A stretch of 64,000 bases of DNA from Blautia sp. XA-2221 (lineage in GTDB: Bacteria; Bacillota; Clostridia; Lachnospirales; Lachnospiraceae): contig NZ_JAJQXX010000004.1 of assembly GCF_028767025.1 (NCBI RefSeq), positions 175,293 to 239,292 on the forward strand, written 5' to 3'. A model generated the notes under the pieces. The model had not been told where the DNA came from. It did no database searches and was given only the letters and a program-made list of their open reading frames with translations. The stretch's first letter is position 1; each line of letters opens with the position of its first letter. Both the position numbers and the translations under genes were made by a program. Shown here piece after piece: positions 46,460 to 54,011 of this stretch.

Positions 46460-47419
46460 CTAATTCCCTTTCCTTTCTTCCAACCAAGCTTCAAATTCAT
46501 CTCTTTTTACTCTGGATATGTTTCCAATCTTCACTGCTGAAAATTTCCCATCATCCATCCATTTGTAAATCATCCCTCTACTGACCTTTGCAAGAAACGC
46601 TGCCTCATCAAATGTCAGATAACTCAGATTTCCATTCTTACTACGATCTCCGGTTTTGGCTAATTTCTTTCGCCTGTAATTTGCCAAACTAAAATTTTGT
46701 TCCATTGACAACTCTTCATAATCGTTGGCCGGATCCAATTTATAATGATCTTGTCCATCTAAAAATTTCTGAAAGCTCTCTTTTGTAATTCTTTTCTTCT
46801 CTGCAATTTCAATCGTTTCAAAAAAATGGCTGTATTTAGAATTCTTCAAAATCTCATATACCTGACGTCTTGGAATTCCCAGAAGCCTTGCCATTTCTGG
46901 CATGGTAATTGTTGCTCCTTCCAGCTCCTTGTCCTTTTCCCTGTCTTTCTGTGTGCGATATTTCGATTGCTTCTCATACCATTCCTGAAAAGATTTTTTC
47001 GGAATCCTGATCCAGTAATCAACAGTAACTGTTTTTATACCGTCACGTCTAATCAGATCATAAACCGTAGTTTCACTAATCCCCAACATCTTGGCAACTT
47101 CTGATATGGAATAAGACCATTTTTTTAGGTTTTTCCCCGGTTCTTCCCCGTTCACTTTATGATACTTCACCTGGTTTGCATACCATTTCTCAAAGCTCGC
47201 AATATTCACTCGCATCTGTCCTGCGATTTCTCTGCATTCAAAATAATTTTTCTGAACCAGCCAGTATCTGCCTGTCTTCTTTAGTCCCAAAAGATTTCCA
47301 ATCTCTGGAACTGTCATCCAGGTTTTTTCCTTTGGAGGAAGTCGTTTGTATTTACTGTTCTCCTCTATTTCTGAAAGCACTTCTTCAAACGAAGTTTCTT
47401 CTATAACAACTTGATTCAT
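46460..47419 (-). CDS. Multi-helix-turn-helix excision-control protein
   Basis: A 319-residue protein with four repeated winged-helix units of the excisionase (HTH_17) type, seen at PEIGNLLGLKKTGRYW, ISEVAKMLGISETTVYDLI, MPEMARLLGIPRRQVYEIL and FDEAAFLAKVSRGMIYKWM. Each is followed by a short wing ending in an FxxWxxxQ-like tag. Repeated DNA binding suggests cooperative contact with repeats in the att region. It is encoded directly before the integrase, which fits a recombination directionality or regulatory role. Confidence 0.8.
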   Translation of the reverse strand: MNQVVIEETSFEEVLSEIEENSKYKRLPPKEKTWMTVPEIGNLLGLKKTGRYWLVQKNYFECREIAGQMRVNIASFEKWYANQVKYHKVNGEEPGKNLKKWSYSISEVAKMLGISETTVYDLIRRDGIKTVTVDYWIRIPKKSFQEWYEKQSKYRTQKDREKDKELEGATITMPEMARLLGIPRRQVYEILKNSKYSHFFETIEIAEKKRITKESFQKFLDGQDHYKLDPANDYEELSMEQNFSLANYRRKKLAKTGDRSKNGNLSYLTFDEAAFLAKVSRGMIYKWMDDGKFSAVKIGNISRVKRDEFEAWLEERKGN

Positions 47420-47474
47420 CTGATCAACTCTCCTTTCTTTTCTGCATCATACATCATTTTCAAATAAAAAATTA

Positions 47475-47511
47475 GGATGTCGATTGCGACTTTTTCTCTC
47501 AACCAACATCC
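47475..47511 (-). terminator. Terminator between the small HTH gene and the multi-HTH gene
   Basis: GGATGTtGgTTG...CAAtCgACATCC followed by an A/T run on the minus strand. Confidence 0.6.
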
Positions 47512-47519
47512 CAGATTTT

Positions 47520-47696
47520 TTACTCCGGCTGTTTATCAAGCCAGTCATCAAAACTCTTTTTTGAAATTCTATACTTTCCTCCATCCAACTGGATCCATCG
47601 GAACTCTTTTTTCTTTAATAATGCATAGACTGTCGGGCGGCTTACATCTAAAATTTCCTGAATCTCTTTTACGGTATAACATCTTTTTTCTGACAT
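47520..47696 (-). CDS. Excisionase-like small HTH protein
   Basis: 58 residues. A single helix-turn-helix (YTVKEIQEILDVSRPTVYAL) with a wing ending FDDWLDKQPE, similar to the units in the neighbouring multi-HTH protein. ATG 47696 follows AGAGGG. Likely excisionase or regulator of the integration module. Confidence 0.75.
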   Translation of the reverse strand: MSEKRCYTVKEIQEILDVSRPTVYALLKKKEFRWIQLDGGKYRISKKSFDDWLDKQPE

Positions 47697-47796
47697 ATAA
47701 AAAACCCTCTTTCTTCTTTCATACATATAGGAAGGAAAAAGATCCTTCTATATAACGAAAGGAAAAAGAGGATTTTTACAGGGTGACTAAAAAAAT

Positions 47797-48069
47797 TTAT
47801 AATCCATTTCTATAAATCTCATTTATAACAGCCTGCGACTGCTCCATTTCTTTTTTCTTTATGATTTCTTCCCGGTCACTTAGGATTGCAATCATTTCAT
47901 CTATCACATCTTCCAATCTGGGCTCTGTGTAACGATACAAGTATCCCAACATCCTGGTCGCTGTATAATCTGTATTCAGATTCTTATAGGCTATTTCTGC
48001 ACAAAGTTCTTTCGGATATCCTTTGGTAAGTAAAACCTTATATAATTCATCTGTTCTTTCCGTTCCCAT
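47797..48069 (-). CDS. Hypothetical mobile-element protein
   Basis: A 90-residue, helical, charged protein (MLGYLYRYTEPRLEDVIDEM) with CAGGAG before the ATG. It resembles small proteins often seen beside integrases and peptide deformylase genes in Lachnospiraceae elements. Downstream of the deformylase gene by 30 bp, same unit. Function unknown. Confidence 0.6.
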   Translation of the reverse strand: MGTERTDELYKVLLTKGYPKELCAEIAYKNLNTDYTATRMLGYLYRYTEPRLEDVIDEMIAILSDREEIIKKKEMEQSQAVINEIYRNGL

Positions 48070-48099
48070 AAAGTATCACTCCTGTAAATTTCTCTCGGC

Positions 48100-48510
48100 T
48101 TAAATCAGTATGCCCTCCAAATGATCCAGCTCATGCTGACAAATCTGTGCAGTCCAACCATCAAGTTTCAATTTCTGTTTCTTCCAATTCATATCCAGAT
48201 ATTCAACTTCTATCATCTGATATCTCGTTGTCTTACGCACTCCTGTAAGAGATAAGCATCCTTCTTCAGTTTCATAAGGTGATTCTTTTCTTACCAATAC
48301 AGGATTAAACATTACCACATCTACGAATCCCATATTTACAATAATGACACTTTTTTTCACACCGATCATATTCGCTGCCATTCCAACACATCCCTCACGG
48401 TTCGCAGCTAACGTATCCATTAAATCTTTTCCAACTTGAAGATCGGCTTTTGTTGCCGGTTCAGATTTTTGTCCCAGAAAAAATATATCTTTCATAATTG
48501 GTTTTACCAT
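48100..48510 (-). CDS. def: Peptide deformylase homologue on the mobile element
   Basis: About 136 residues. Motif II EGCLS and motif III HELDH (metal ligands and catalytic Glu) are intact. Motif I reads GCVGMAANMIG where canonical enzymes have GxGLAAxQ, so the Gln that stabilises the oxyanion is Met. Shorter than housekeeping Def (~150-180). ATG 48510 (second Met) gives a better spacing to GAGG than ATG 48519. It may be a second deformylase giving tolerance to inhibitors or acting on special substrates; activity uncertain. Confidence 0.8.
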   Translation of the reverse strand: MVKPIMKDIFFLGQKSEPATKADLQVGKDLMDTLAANREGCVGMAANMIGVKKSVIIVNMGFVDVVMFNPVLVRKESPYETEEGCLSLTGVRKTTRYQMIEVEYLDMNWKKQKLKLDGWTAQICQHELDHLEGILI

Positions 48511-48747
48511 TTTCTTCATACCTCTATTCTCAAAATCGTTTTTTTTGCTTTGTTCTGAATTGTAGTATAGCAGTTTTTTTACTTTTTTTCTATCTCACCC
48601 TGTATTTTCTGCCCTGAGCCTTTCGTTATATGAGAGGGTTAATCTTTCAAGAGCAAGATCCACTCAGTAATACGGTATCGCCATTTTGGCTTTCCTATTA
48701 CTTTGAGTTTTATCTTGATGTGGATTTCGCTCCCCATACCCTCGATA

Positions 48748-48832
48748 CTGACATTTGCAAAATGTCAGATTGGCTTCCACATAAAATGTGTACGCAACAC
48801 CAGAAGTATCAGAAGGGACAGCTGATATTTCT
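48748..48832 (+). other. Candidate origin of transfer (oriT)
   Basis: Two inverted repeats lie 50 bp apart just before mobC. CTGACATTT-gca-AAATGTCAG (48748-48768) is perfect. AGAAGTATCAG...CTGATATTTCT (48802-48832) has one mismatch. Position and form fit the nic region recognised by the MobC/relaxase pair encoded next. The open frame at 48630-48905 overlaps it and is probably not a gene. Confidence 0.5.
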
Positions 48833-48879
48833 TGTGGAGTGCCATAAAGTTGGAAGTGCCAAATTAAGAAAGGAGGAAC

Positions 48880-49266
48880 ATGGCACCGAAGAAAAAAAGA
48901 AATGAAATGAAACACTCTAATATCATCTGTTTAAGATTAAGTGACATTGAATTAGAGTTAGTCAATCATGCCGCTTCTCAGGCAAAATTATCACGTTCTG
49001 ATTATCTGAGAAACCTGATTTTAGATCACAAAATGGCCATACACTATGAGGTTGTCATTGAAAGCAAAACAGTAAAAATGCTCTTAGCAGAGTATGGAAA
49101 AATCGGCTCTAATCTTAATCAGATTGCAAAGTATTTTAACACTGGAGGAGCGTACTCTAAATCTGTAGCAAATGAAATCCAGCAATGCCTTTACGATCTC
49201 TATAGATTAAAAAAAGAACTGCTAAAAGTAATAGGTGATTATCATGGCAATAGTGAAACATATTAA
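48880..49266 (+). CDS. mobC: MobC-like relaxosome accessory protein
   Basis: A 128-residue DNA-binding protein with a ribbon-helix-helix N terminus (ICLRLSDIELELVNHAASQA) and the MobC block around IGSNLNQIAKYFNTGG. AAGGAGG before the ATG. It overlaps the relaxase start by 23 bp. It helps the relaxase open the origin of transfer. Confidence 0.88.
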   Translation: MAPKKKRNEMKHSNIICLRLSDIELELVNHAASQAKLSRSDYLRNLILDHKMAIHYEVVIESKTVKMLLAEYGKIGSNLNQIAKYFNTGGAYSKSVANEIQQCLYDLYRLKKELLKVIGDYHGNSETY

Positions 49267-50791
49267 AAGTCGAAATGCAAACTATTCAGATGCTCTGGAT
49301 TATCTCATCTTTCAACATGATGAATCAACCGGAAAAATGATTCTTGATGAATTTAATCGACCACTGCGAAGAGATGAATTATACATGGATGGTCTCAACT
49401 GTAATCCCGATACTTTTGATGTTGAATGCTATGAATGTAATGAACATTTTAAAAAGAACCGAAGCAAATCCGAAATCAAAAGTCATCACTATATCATCAG
49501 TTATGATCCTGCCGATGCTATTGAATGTGATCTGACGGGAGAAAAAGCACAGGCTCTATCTTTAGAACTTGCAAAGAAAATTTTTCCAGGATATCAGGCT
49601 CTTATCGTGACACATACCGATGGTCACAATGGATCCGGCAATATCCATACGCACATTGTTATCAATAGTGTTCGTAAAAACACAGTAAAAAGAGAATCTT
49701 ATATGACGCAGCCTCACGATCATGAAGCCGGATACAAGCACCGATCCACAAATAAATTTCTGGATTATTTCAAAAAGGAAATTATGGATATGTGCATCCA
49801 AGAGGGACTTCATCAAATCGATCTTCTCTCTCCGGCTGAAACTAAAGTGCCACAAGCAGAATATATGGCTCAAAAATCCGGACAGAAAAAATTAGAAGAG
49901 ACAAATAAAAAAATCATTGCCGATGGATTGAAACCAACAGCCACAACATTTCAAACACAGAAGCAGGAACTCAGAAATGCCATTGAAGAATGCAGCTCGC
50001 ATTCCAAAAACTTTCAGGAATTCCAATCTCTGCTTTTTGAAAAATATCAGATTTCCGTTATTGAAGAGAGGGGAAGATATCGTTATCTCCATCCGGATCG
50101 GGACAAACGGATTACAGAGAAGGCTTTAGGAACTCAATACGGCAAAGAACATTTAGAACAGCTCTTCTTACGAAAAAATCCGATAACCATTCTTTATGTC
50201 AGATCTCATTTACGGTTGGTGGTAGATCTTCAGAAAAATGTGAAAGCAATGCAAAGTCCCGGATATGCTCATCGGGTAAAAATATCCAATCTTCAGGAAA
50301 TGGCAAATACCATTATCTATGTGCAAGAACATGGATACAATACCCAAACCGAATTAAAAAGTGCCTTTTCCGAATCTCAAAAACAGTTAGATCAGGCAAC
50401 AGATCAGCTTATGGAAATGAATGCAGATTTGAAAAGCATCAACCGGCAGATTCATTACACCGGACAATATTTTGCACAGAAAGCAATCTATACCGAATTT
50501 TTAAAAGCGAAAAACAAAGGCAGATTCCGAAAGGAACACACCGCTGAAATTCAAGCATATGAAGAAGCCCGTGACTGGCTGAAATCTTTTTATCCAGATG
50601 GAAAGATGCTTCCTATCAAAACATTGAAGGAACAAAAAGCCAGCTTGCAGGAACAGATCGACCAGCAAAAATCATCCATCCGATCTCTAAAGGATCTGAC
50701 ACAAGATTTAAGAACCGTAGACAAAAATGTGGAAGCAATTCTCCACAACCAGGTTCCCAAAAAACAAAAGACACGGGAACCCGAATTATAA
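49244..50791 (+). CDS. Relaxase (MobA/VirD2-type, MOB_P)
   Basis: A 515-residue conjugative relaxase. Nicks oriT and stays bound to the 5' end. Motif III HIHTHIVINS (written here GNIHTHIVIN) gives the metal-binding His triad at ~130, and a Tyr in NANYSDALDYL lies near the N terminus. The C-terminal half is coiled-coil rich (Gln/Lys/Glu). ATG 49244 with an AGGTG upstream. No type IV secretion genes are in view, so the element is mobilizable and needs help from another system. Confidence 0.9.
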   Translation: MAIVKHIKSRNANYSDALDYLIFQHDESTGKMILDEFNRPLRRDELYMDGLNCNPDTFDVECYECNEHFKKNRSKSEIKSHHYIISYDPADAIECDLTGEKAQALSLELAKKIFPGYQALIVTHTDGHNGSGNIHTHIVINSVRKNTVKRESYMTQPHDHEAGYKHRSTNKFLDYFKKEIMDMCIQEGLHQIDLLSPAETKVPQAEYMAQKSGQKKLEETNKKIIADGLKPTATTFQTQKQELRNAIEECSSHSKNFQEFQSLLFEKYQISVIEERGRYRYLHPDRDKRITEKALGTQYGKEHLEQLFLRKNPITILYVRSHLRLVVDLQKNVKAMQSPGYAHRVKISNLQEMANTIIYVQEHGYNTQTELKSAFSESQKQLDQATDQLMEMNADLKSINRQIHYTGQYFAQKAIYTEFLKAKNKGRFRKEHTAEIQAYEEARDWLKSFYPDGKMLPIKTLKEQKASLQEQIDQQKSSIRSLKDLTQDLRTVDKNVEAILHNQVPKKQKTREPEL

Positions 50792-50818
50792 ATCATTTTA
50801 CGAAGGAGGAATTACAAT

Positions 50819-51145
50819 ATGACACAAAATGAATTTAATGTTGTCCTTGAACAACAATATCGAAAATGTGCCGATGTACTGGTACACAAGAAAAAAGAAT
50901 ACACCGGAGACCGCATTGATCGCCTGAGTGCATTTAAAATTGCTGCCTCATTACAGGGATGCACACCTAAGACTGCTCTGGCCGGAATGATGTCGAAGCA
51001 TGTCGTATCTCTCTATGATATGTGTTACTCTTCGTTGCTCCAATTTGAGTTAGAACAATGGGATGAGAAGATCACAGACTGCATCAACTATCTCATTCTG
51101 CTGAAAGCATTGATAAAGGAGGAACAAGCCTATGGATCACATTGA
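50819..51145 (+). CDS. Hypothetical nucleotide-metabolism-linked protein (DUF1599-like)
   Basis: 108 residues, helical. The block KKKEYTGDRIDRLSAFKIAA and C-terminal DEKITDCINYLILLKALI resemble the phage DUF1599 (nucleotide-modification-associated) family, from memory. AAGGAGG before the ATG. It overlaps the ThyX-like gene by 14 bp and is followed by a dUTPase gene, so a nucleotide-pool role is likely. No catalytic residues are assigned. Confidence 0.6.
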   Translation: MTQNEFNVVLEQQYRKCADVLVHKKKEYTGDRIDRLSAFKIAASLQGCTPKTALAGMMSKHVVSLYDMCYSSLLQFELEQWDEKITDCINYLILLKALIKEEQAYGSH

Positions 51146-51911
51146 GACAAAGATTTTAAATAGTTATACCATTCAGAAAGCAGCTCAAAACATGGTATTC
51201 GCAGCAAGGCTTACCCAACAGGGGCATTGCATTCAAAACATGGGTGATCTTATGGCTCTTTATCAGAAATCTTTTACGGATAAAACCGTAGACCGGATTG
51301 CCAGTCTACCTCATCCAACCGTACAAAAATTTACGGTGATCACCGTTGCGATTGTAGGGGCAAGCAGACGTTTTCTTGCACAGATCACTCGTCATCAAAA
51401 CGAAGTGAAATTCATGAGTGCATCTCTGCAATATAGCAACTATTCAGAAAAAGCTGCATTTGCGATTCCATATGAAATCCTTTTTTCCGAACAGAGATAC
51501 ATTGATCTCTATCTGCAAAGCTGCTTATCGGATCTCAGATGTTATCAGGAATTGTGTTCTTTGGGATTTCATCATGATTCTGCCGGCTATGCCCTCCCCC
51601 ATGCTTTAAGAAATATTCTGATCATCTGTGCTACACCTTATGAGTGGAAACATATGATCAGTCAGCGTATCTGCAGAAGAAATACCGACGAAACAAGAAT
51701 TGTAATGTTGGACATCTGGCAGAAACTATATGAATTCGATCCGGTGTTATTTTCACCGAAGCTGACCGGTCCTTTCTGCCAAAGGGGATGTTGTGAAGAA
51801 GGTGCTATGTCCTGTGGAATCCCCATCCCAAAAGACTGGTCTCCATTAGAAATAATGAGAGCAGATTATCCTCTGCTCGTAGAAGGGAGGGAAGCTGTTT
51901 ATGAAAATTAA
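51132..51911 (+). CDS. ThyX-like flavin-dependent thymidylate synthase homologue (divergent)
   Basis: A 259-residue protein. ITRHQNEVKFMSASLQYSNYS aligns with the ThyX motif RHRxxSxNExSxRY, but the second Arg is Gln and the Arg before Tyr is Gln. HALRNILIICATPYEWKHMI resembles the later substrate-binding helix. So the fold is probably ThyX-like while the dUMP or flavin contacts have changed. AAAGGAGG before the ATG; overlaps the dUTPase gene by 11 bp. It may methylate dUMP or another pyrimidine (inference). Confidence 0.72.
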   Translation: MDHIETKILNSYTIQKAAQNMVFAARLTQQGHCIQNMGDLMALYQKSFTDKTVDRIASLPHPTVQKFTVITVAIVGASRRFLAQITRHQNEVKFMSASLQYSNYSEKAAFAIPYEILFSEQRYIDLYLQSCLSDLRCYQELCSLGFHHDSAGYALPHALRNILIICATPYEWKHMISQRICRRNTDETRIVMLDIWQKLYEFDPVLFSPKLTGPFCQRGCCEEGAMSCGIPIPKDWSPLEIMRADYPLLVEGREAVYEN

Positions 51912-52314
51912 ATTGATCGACTTTGGGTTAGAGAAAGATCATTATCCCTTCCGACCTCATGAAAACGATGCCGGCGCCGATGTGTATATGCCTTATGACT
52001 GCACATTAAAGCCAGGAGAGATTGCAAGAATTCCCTTAGGATTTGGGCTCATGATTCCGGATGGATATGCCGGTTATGTCTTTCCAAGAAGCAGCATGGC
52101 TGCAAAAGGATTGGTCTGCGAACTTCCGCCTATTGATTCCGGATATCGTGGCGAAATTCATGCCATTATCAGCAATGTTAGTTCAGAATCCCAAATACTC
52201 AGCAAAGATACCCGTGTAGGGCAACTGGTTATCACTCCCGTTCTAATTGCCGACTTTGTTCTGGATCTCGGAGAAGCAAGAGATATTGGTGCTTTCGGAA
52301 GTACCGGGGAATAA
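51901..52314 (+). CDS. dut: dUTP diphosphatase (trimeric dUTPase)
   Basis: 137 residues with all five dUTPase motifs: AGADVYMP (I), PRSSMAAKG (II), IDSGYRGEIHAII (III, Tyr in the uracil pocket), GQLVITPV (IV) and GAFGSTGE (V). It converts dUTP to dUMP and removes dUTP from the DNA precursor pool. It follows a ThyX-like gene, so dUMP made here could be its substrate. GGAGGG before the ATG. Confidence 0.92.
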   Translation: MKIKLIDFGLEKDHYPFRPHENDAGADVYMPYDCTLKPGEIARIPLGFGLMIPDGYAGYVFPRSSMAAKGLVCELPPIDSGYRGEIHAIISNVSSESQILSKDTRVGQLVITPVLIADFVLDLGEARDIGAFGSTGE

Positions 52315-52328
52315 AGATCATAAAACCA

Positions 52329-52360
52329 GAGGTGCCGAATGATATATCATTTGACACCTC
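52329..52360 (+). promoter_or_regulatory. Palindrome between dut and the XRE gene
   Basis: GAGGTG-ccg-AATGATATATCATT-tga-CACCTC: an inner 14-bp perfect palindrome inside an outer 6-bp one. Could be an operator for the XRE protein or a weak terminator of the thyX-dut unit; there is no T run. Confidence 0.5.
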
Positions 52361-52397
52361 GCACAATCAAAATAACTTACAGAAAGGATTTTCTATT

Positions 52398-52673
52398 ATG
52401 ATTACGTTTGGAAGAAAATTAAAACATTTGAGACAGAAAAATCATCTCACACAAAAAGAACTAGGTATTGCACTTGGCTTTCCGGAAGATTCTGCTGATG
52501 TCAGAATTGCACAATATGAAGCAGATGCAAGAAAGCCTCGTGATGAAATCCTTGCTAAAATGGCTAAAATACTTTACGTACCAATCGATGTCCTCACCGT
52601 TCCAGTATTATCTGAACCAAGAGAATATGATGCTGCGTCCTTCTGGATGCATGAACTTTCTGCAGAATTATAA
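52398..52673 (+). CDS. XRE-family HTH regulator
   Basis: 91 residues. Cro/C1-type helix-turn-helix (LTQKELGIALGFPEDSADVRIAQYEADARKP, residues ~18-48), short C-terminal tail. ATG 52398 with AAAGG upstream; the preceding open frame is not preceded by a ribosome site. Probably autoregulates via the palindrome before it and controls the mobilization/nucleotide module. Confidence 0.8.
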   Translation: MITFGRKLKHLRQKNHLTQKELGIALGFPEDSADVRIAQYEADARKPRDEILAKMAKILYVPIDVLTVPVLSEPREYDAASFWMHELSAEL

Positions 52674-52694
52674 TTTTTTTAATAAAATAAAAAA

Positions 52695-52787
52695 AGCAGG
52701 AAATCTTTAGATATGCTCTCTTCGTGATGACAGTTTATTATTTTACTGTCTCTCATAAAGGGAGCATATCATTTCAGATTTCCTGCT
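52695..52787 (+). repeat. Three-tier nested stem-loop
   Basis: AGCAGGAAATCT (52695-52706) pairs with AGATTTCCTGCT (52776-52787). GATATGCTC (52710-52718) pairs with GAGCATATC (52762-52770). GACAGT (52729-52734) pairs with ACTGTC (52745-52750). A 93-nt structure with A run before it, at the boundary between the mobilizable backbone and the resistance transposon. It may be a terminator or an element-end structure. Confidence 0.6.
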
Positions 52788-52846
52788 TAGCAAAGCTGTG
52801 AAGATTTAATTGTGATTGGGTTGCCAGTTATACAAACTGCAATTTG

Positions 52847-52896
52847 AAAACCACATTTTTATAAGTGGTTATTAACCCTCACAGGGTTTTAATAAA
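52847..52896 (+). terminator. Paired small hairpins
   Basis: AACCAC-attttTATAA-GTGGTT and AACCCT-cac-AGGGTT with T run, typical transcription stops. The rest of the 429-bp gap 52674-53102 holds no gene that I can support. Confidence 0.5.
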
Positions 52897-53102
52897 ATCC
52901 TCCGAAAGCCTTGAAAATAAAGGGTTTATCGCAAAATGCTCACCTTAACTTATTATACGATTTCACTTACGTTTATTCTTCCCTTGGAAGCTGATAAGGG
53001 CAAACACAAGGGCAAGAAAATCTGATAACAAGATATAAGAGAATGTGGCAATCGGAGAACTGTGACGTATGTGCGAATATATTATACTGGAGGATTTATT
53101 AT

Positions 53103-53480
53103 ATGGACAAGTACATTTTTGATGAAAGCAACGGTTTATGGTATGAATTGCAGGGAGATTATTATATCCCTTGTCTGATACTTTCCGAAGAAGAAACACA
53201 GCCTATCGGTTTGTGGGGACAGCGCCACAAGCAGTATCTAAAGGAGCATAAGCAGTTCCTCTATACCACAATGCTGATTGAGGGTACACTAAACTCCTAC
53301 CTTGCAGATATTGACAGACAGGCACAGGAGCGTTTGCTCCTGCTGACAAAGCAAATTGCAGAGCAGGAAAATGTGACCGAGAAACTGAAAGCAGATAATG
53401 CTATGCTGTGGGTACAGAAAATGAATGAAATTCAGTCCAGAGTTAGAGAAATCATTTACAGCGAGATTATCTACGCATAA
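53103..53480 (+). CDS. tnpV: TnpV-family transposon protein
   Basis: 125 residues of the TnpV family known from Tn4451-type clostridial elements. Core YELQGDYYIPCLILSEEE and PIGLWGQRHKQYLKEH are characteristic. A C-terminal coiled coil follows. Its role in transposition is undefined. ATG 53103 follows TGGAGGA by seven bases. It marks the left part of the element that carries the macrolide genes. Confidence 0.88.
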   Translation: MDKYIFDESNGLWYELQGDYYIPCLILSEEETQPIGLWGQRHKQYLKEHKQFLYTTMLIEGTLNSYLADIDRQAQERLLLLTKQIAEQENVTEKLKADNAMLWVQKMNEIQSRVREIIYSEIIYA

Positions 53481-53502
53481 CAGAATGAGTGATTGGGGCG
53501 GT

Positions 53503-53523
53503 AAGCCAGCTTTTGGCTTACTG
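53503..53523 (+). repeat. Stem-loop after tnpV
   Basis: GTAAGCCA-gctt-TGGCTTAC, an 8-bp stem directly downstream of the tnpV stop; probable terminator. Confidence 0.5.
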
Positions 53524-53552
53524 CCCTTGTCTGCTCATAAGCAAAATAAAGA

Positions 53553-53604
53553 AATACCGTCAATGGCAGTGCTTGCACTGTTCATCGAGACCATTGACGG
53601 TATT
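53553..53604 (+). repeat. 14-bp perfect inverted repeat
   Basis: AATACCGTCAATGG and CCATTGACGGTATT enclose 24 bp that contain a smaller AGTGC-tt-GCACT hairpin. It sits between tnpV and the mef leader. Confidence 0.6.
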
Positions 53605-53649
53605 GCGTATTTTGCTATCGCTGTCCGTGGCTTTTTTCAATTTTAAACG

Positions 53650-53678
53650 TTGCTTAAAACAACTTATTGTGTTAAAAT
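53650..53678 (+). promoter_or_regulatory. Promoter of the mef-msr transcript
   Basis: TTGCTT, 17-bp spacer, TAAAAT, 40 bp before the mef leader-peptide ATG. Canonical sigma-A spacing. Confidence 0.7.
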
Positions 53679-53718
53679 ATATGCTGATACAAATAAGAGT
53701 TTAGGAGGAACCGAAACT

Positions 53719-53745
53719 ATGACAGCCTCAATGCGTTTAAGATAA
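53719..53745 (+). CDS. mefAL: mef leader peptide MTASMRLR
   Basis: Eight-codon ORF with AGGAGG upstream. The peptide MTASMRLR is the known regulatory leader of mef(A)/mef(E), where macrolide-stalled ribosomes on it prevent attenuation and let mef be read. The exact peptide is conserved here. Confidence 0.9.
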   Translation: MTASMRLR

Positions 53746-53754
53746 GCTGGCAAT

Positions 53755-53793
53755 AAAAAAAGCAGAATCTATCCCCGATGATAGGCTTTTTTG
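53755..53793 (+). terminator. Attenuator hairpin in the mef leader
   Basis: AAAAAGC..CTATC-cccGATG-ATAGGCTTTTTT, an imperfect stem ending in a T run just after the leader peptide: a regulated transcription stop. Confidence 0.75.
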
Positions 53794-53907
53794 TTGTGCT
53801 TATTTATACGATATTGAGCATTCATTAGTTACGGTGAGATATAAGTTATTTAACTATACCTTTATTTAACTATGTCTTTAATATGAATGTTTCCAAATTG
53901 TATGTAT

Positions 53908-53949
53908 GCAGACCAAAAGCCACATTGTGGATTTTGGCCTGCATTTTTT
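53908..53949 (+). terminator. Second hairpin in the mef leader
   Basis: GCAGaCCAAAAgCCAC-att-GTGGaTTTTGGcCTGC with T run, 63 bp before the mef start. A second attenuation or terminator point. Confidence 0.75.
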
Positions 53950-54011
53950 ATTGCCTAGAATGCTGTTCAAAATAGAAATTCAAGCAAAATAATATGCAGG
54001 AGATAATATAA

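Noticed and set aside
48630..48905. Plus-strand ORF of 91 codons before mobC
   Set aside because: Overlaps the oriT-like inverted repeats and the mobC ribosome site, no ribosome site of its own and no protein family.
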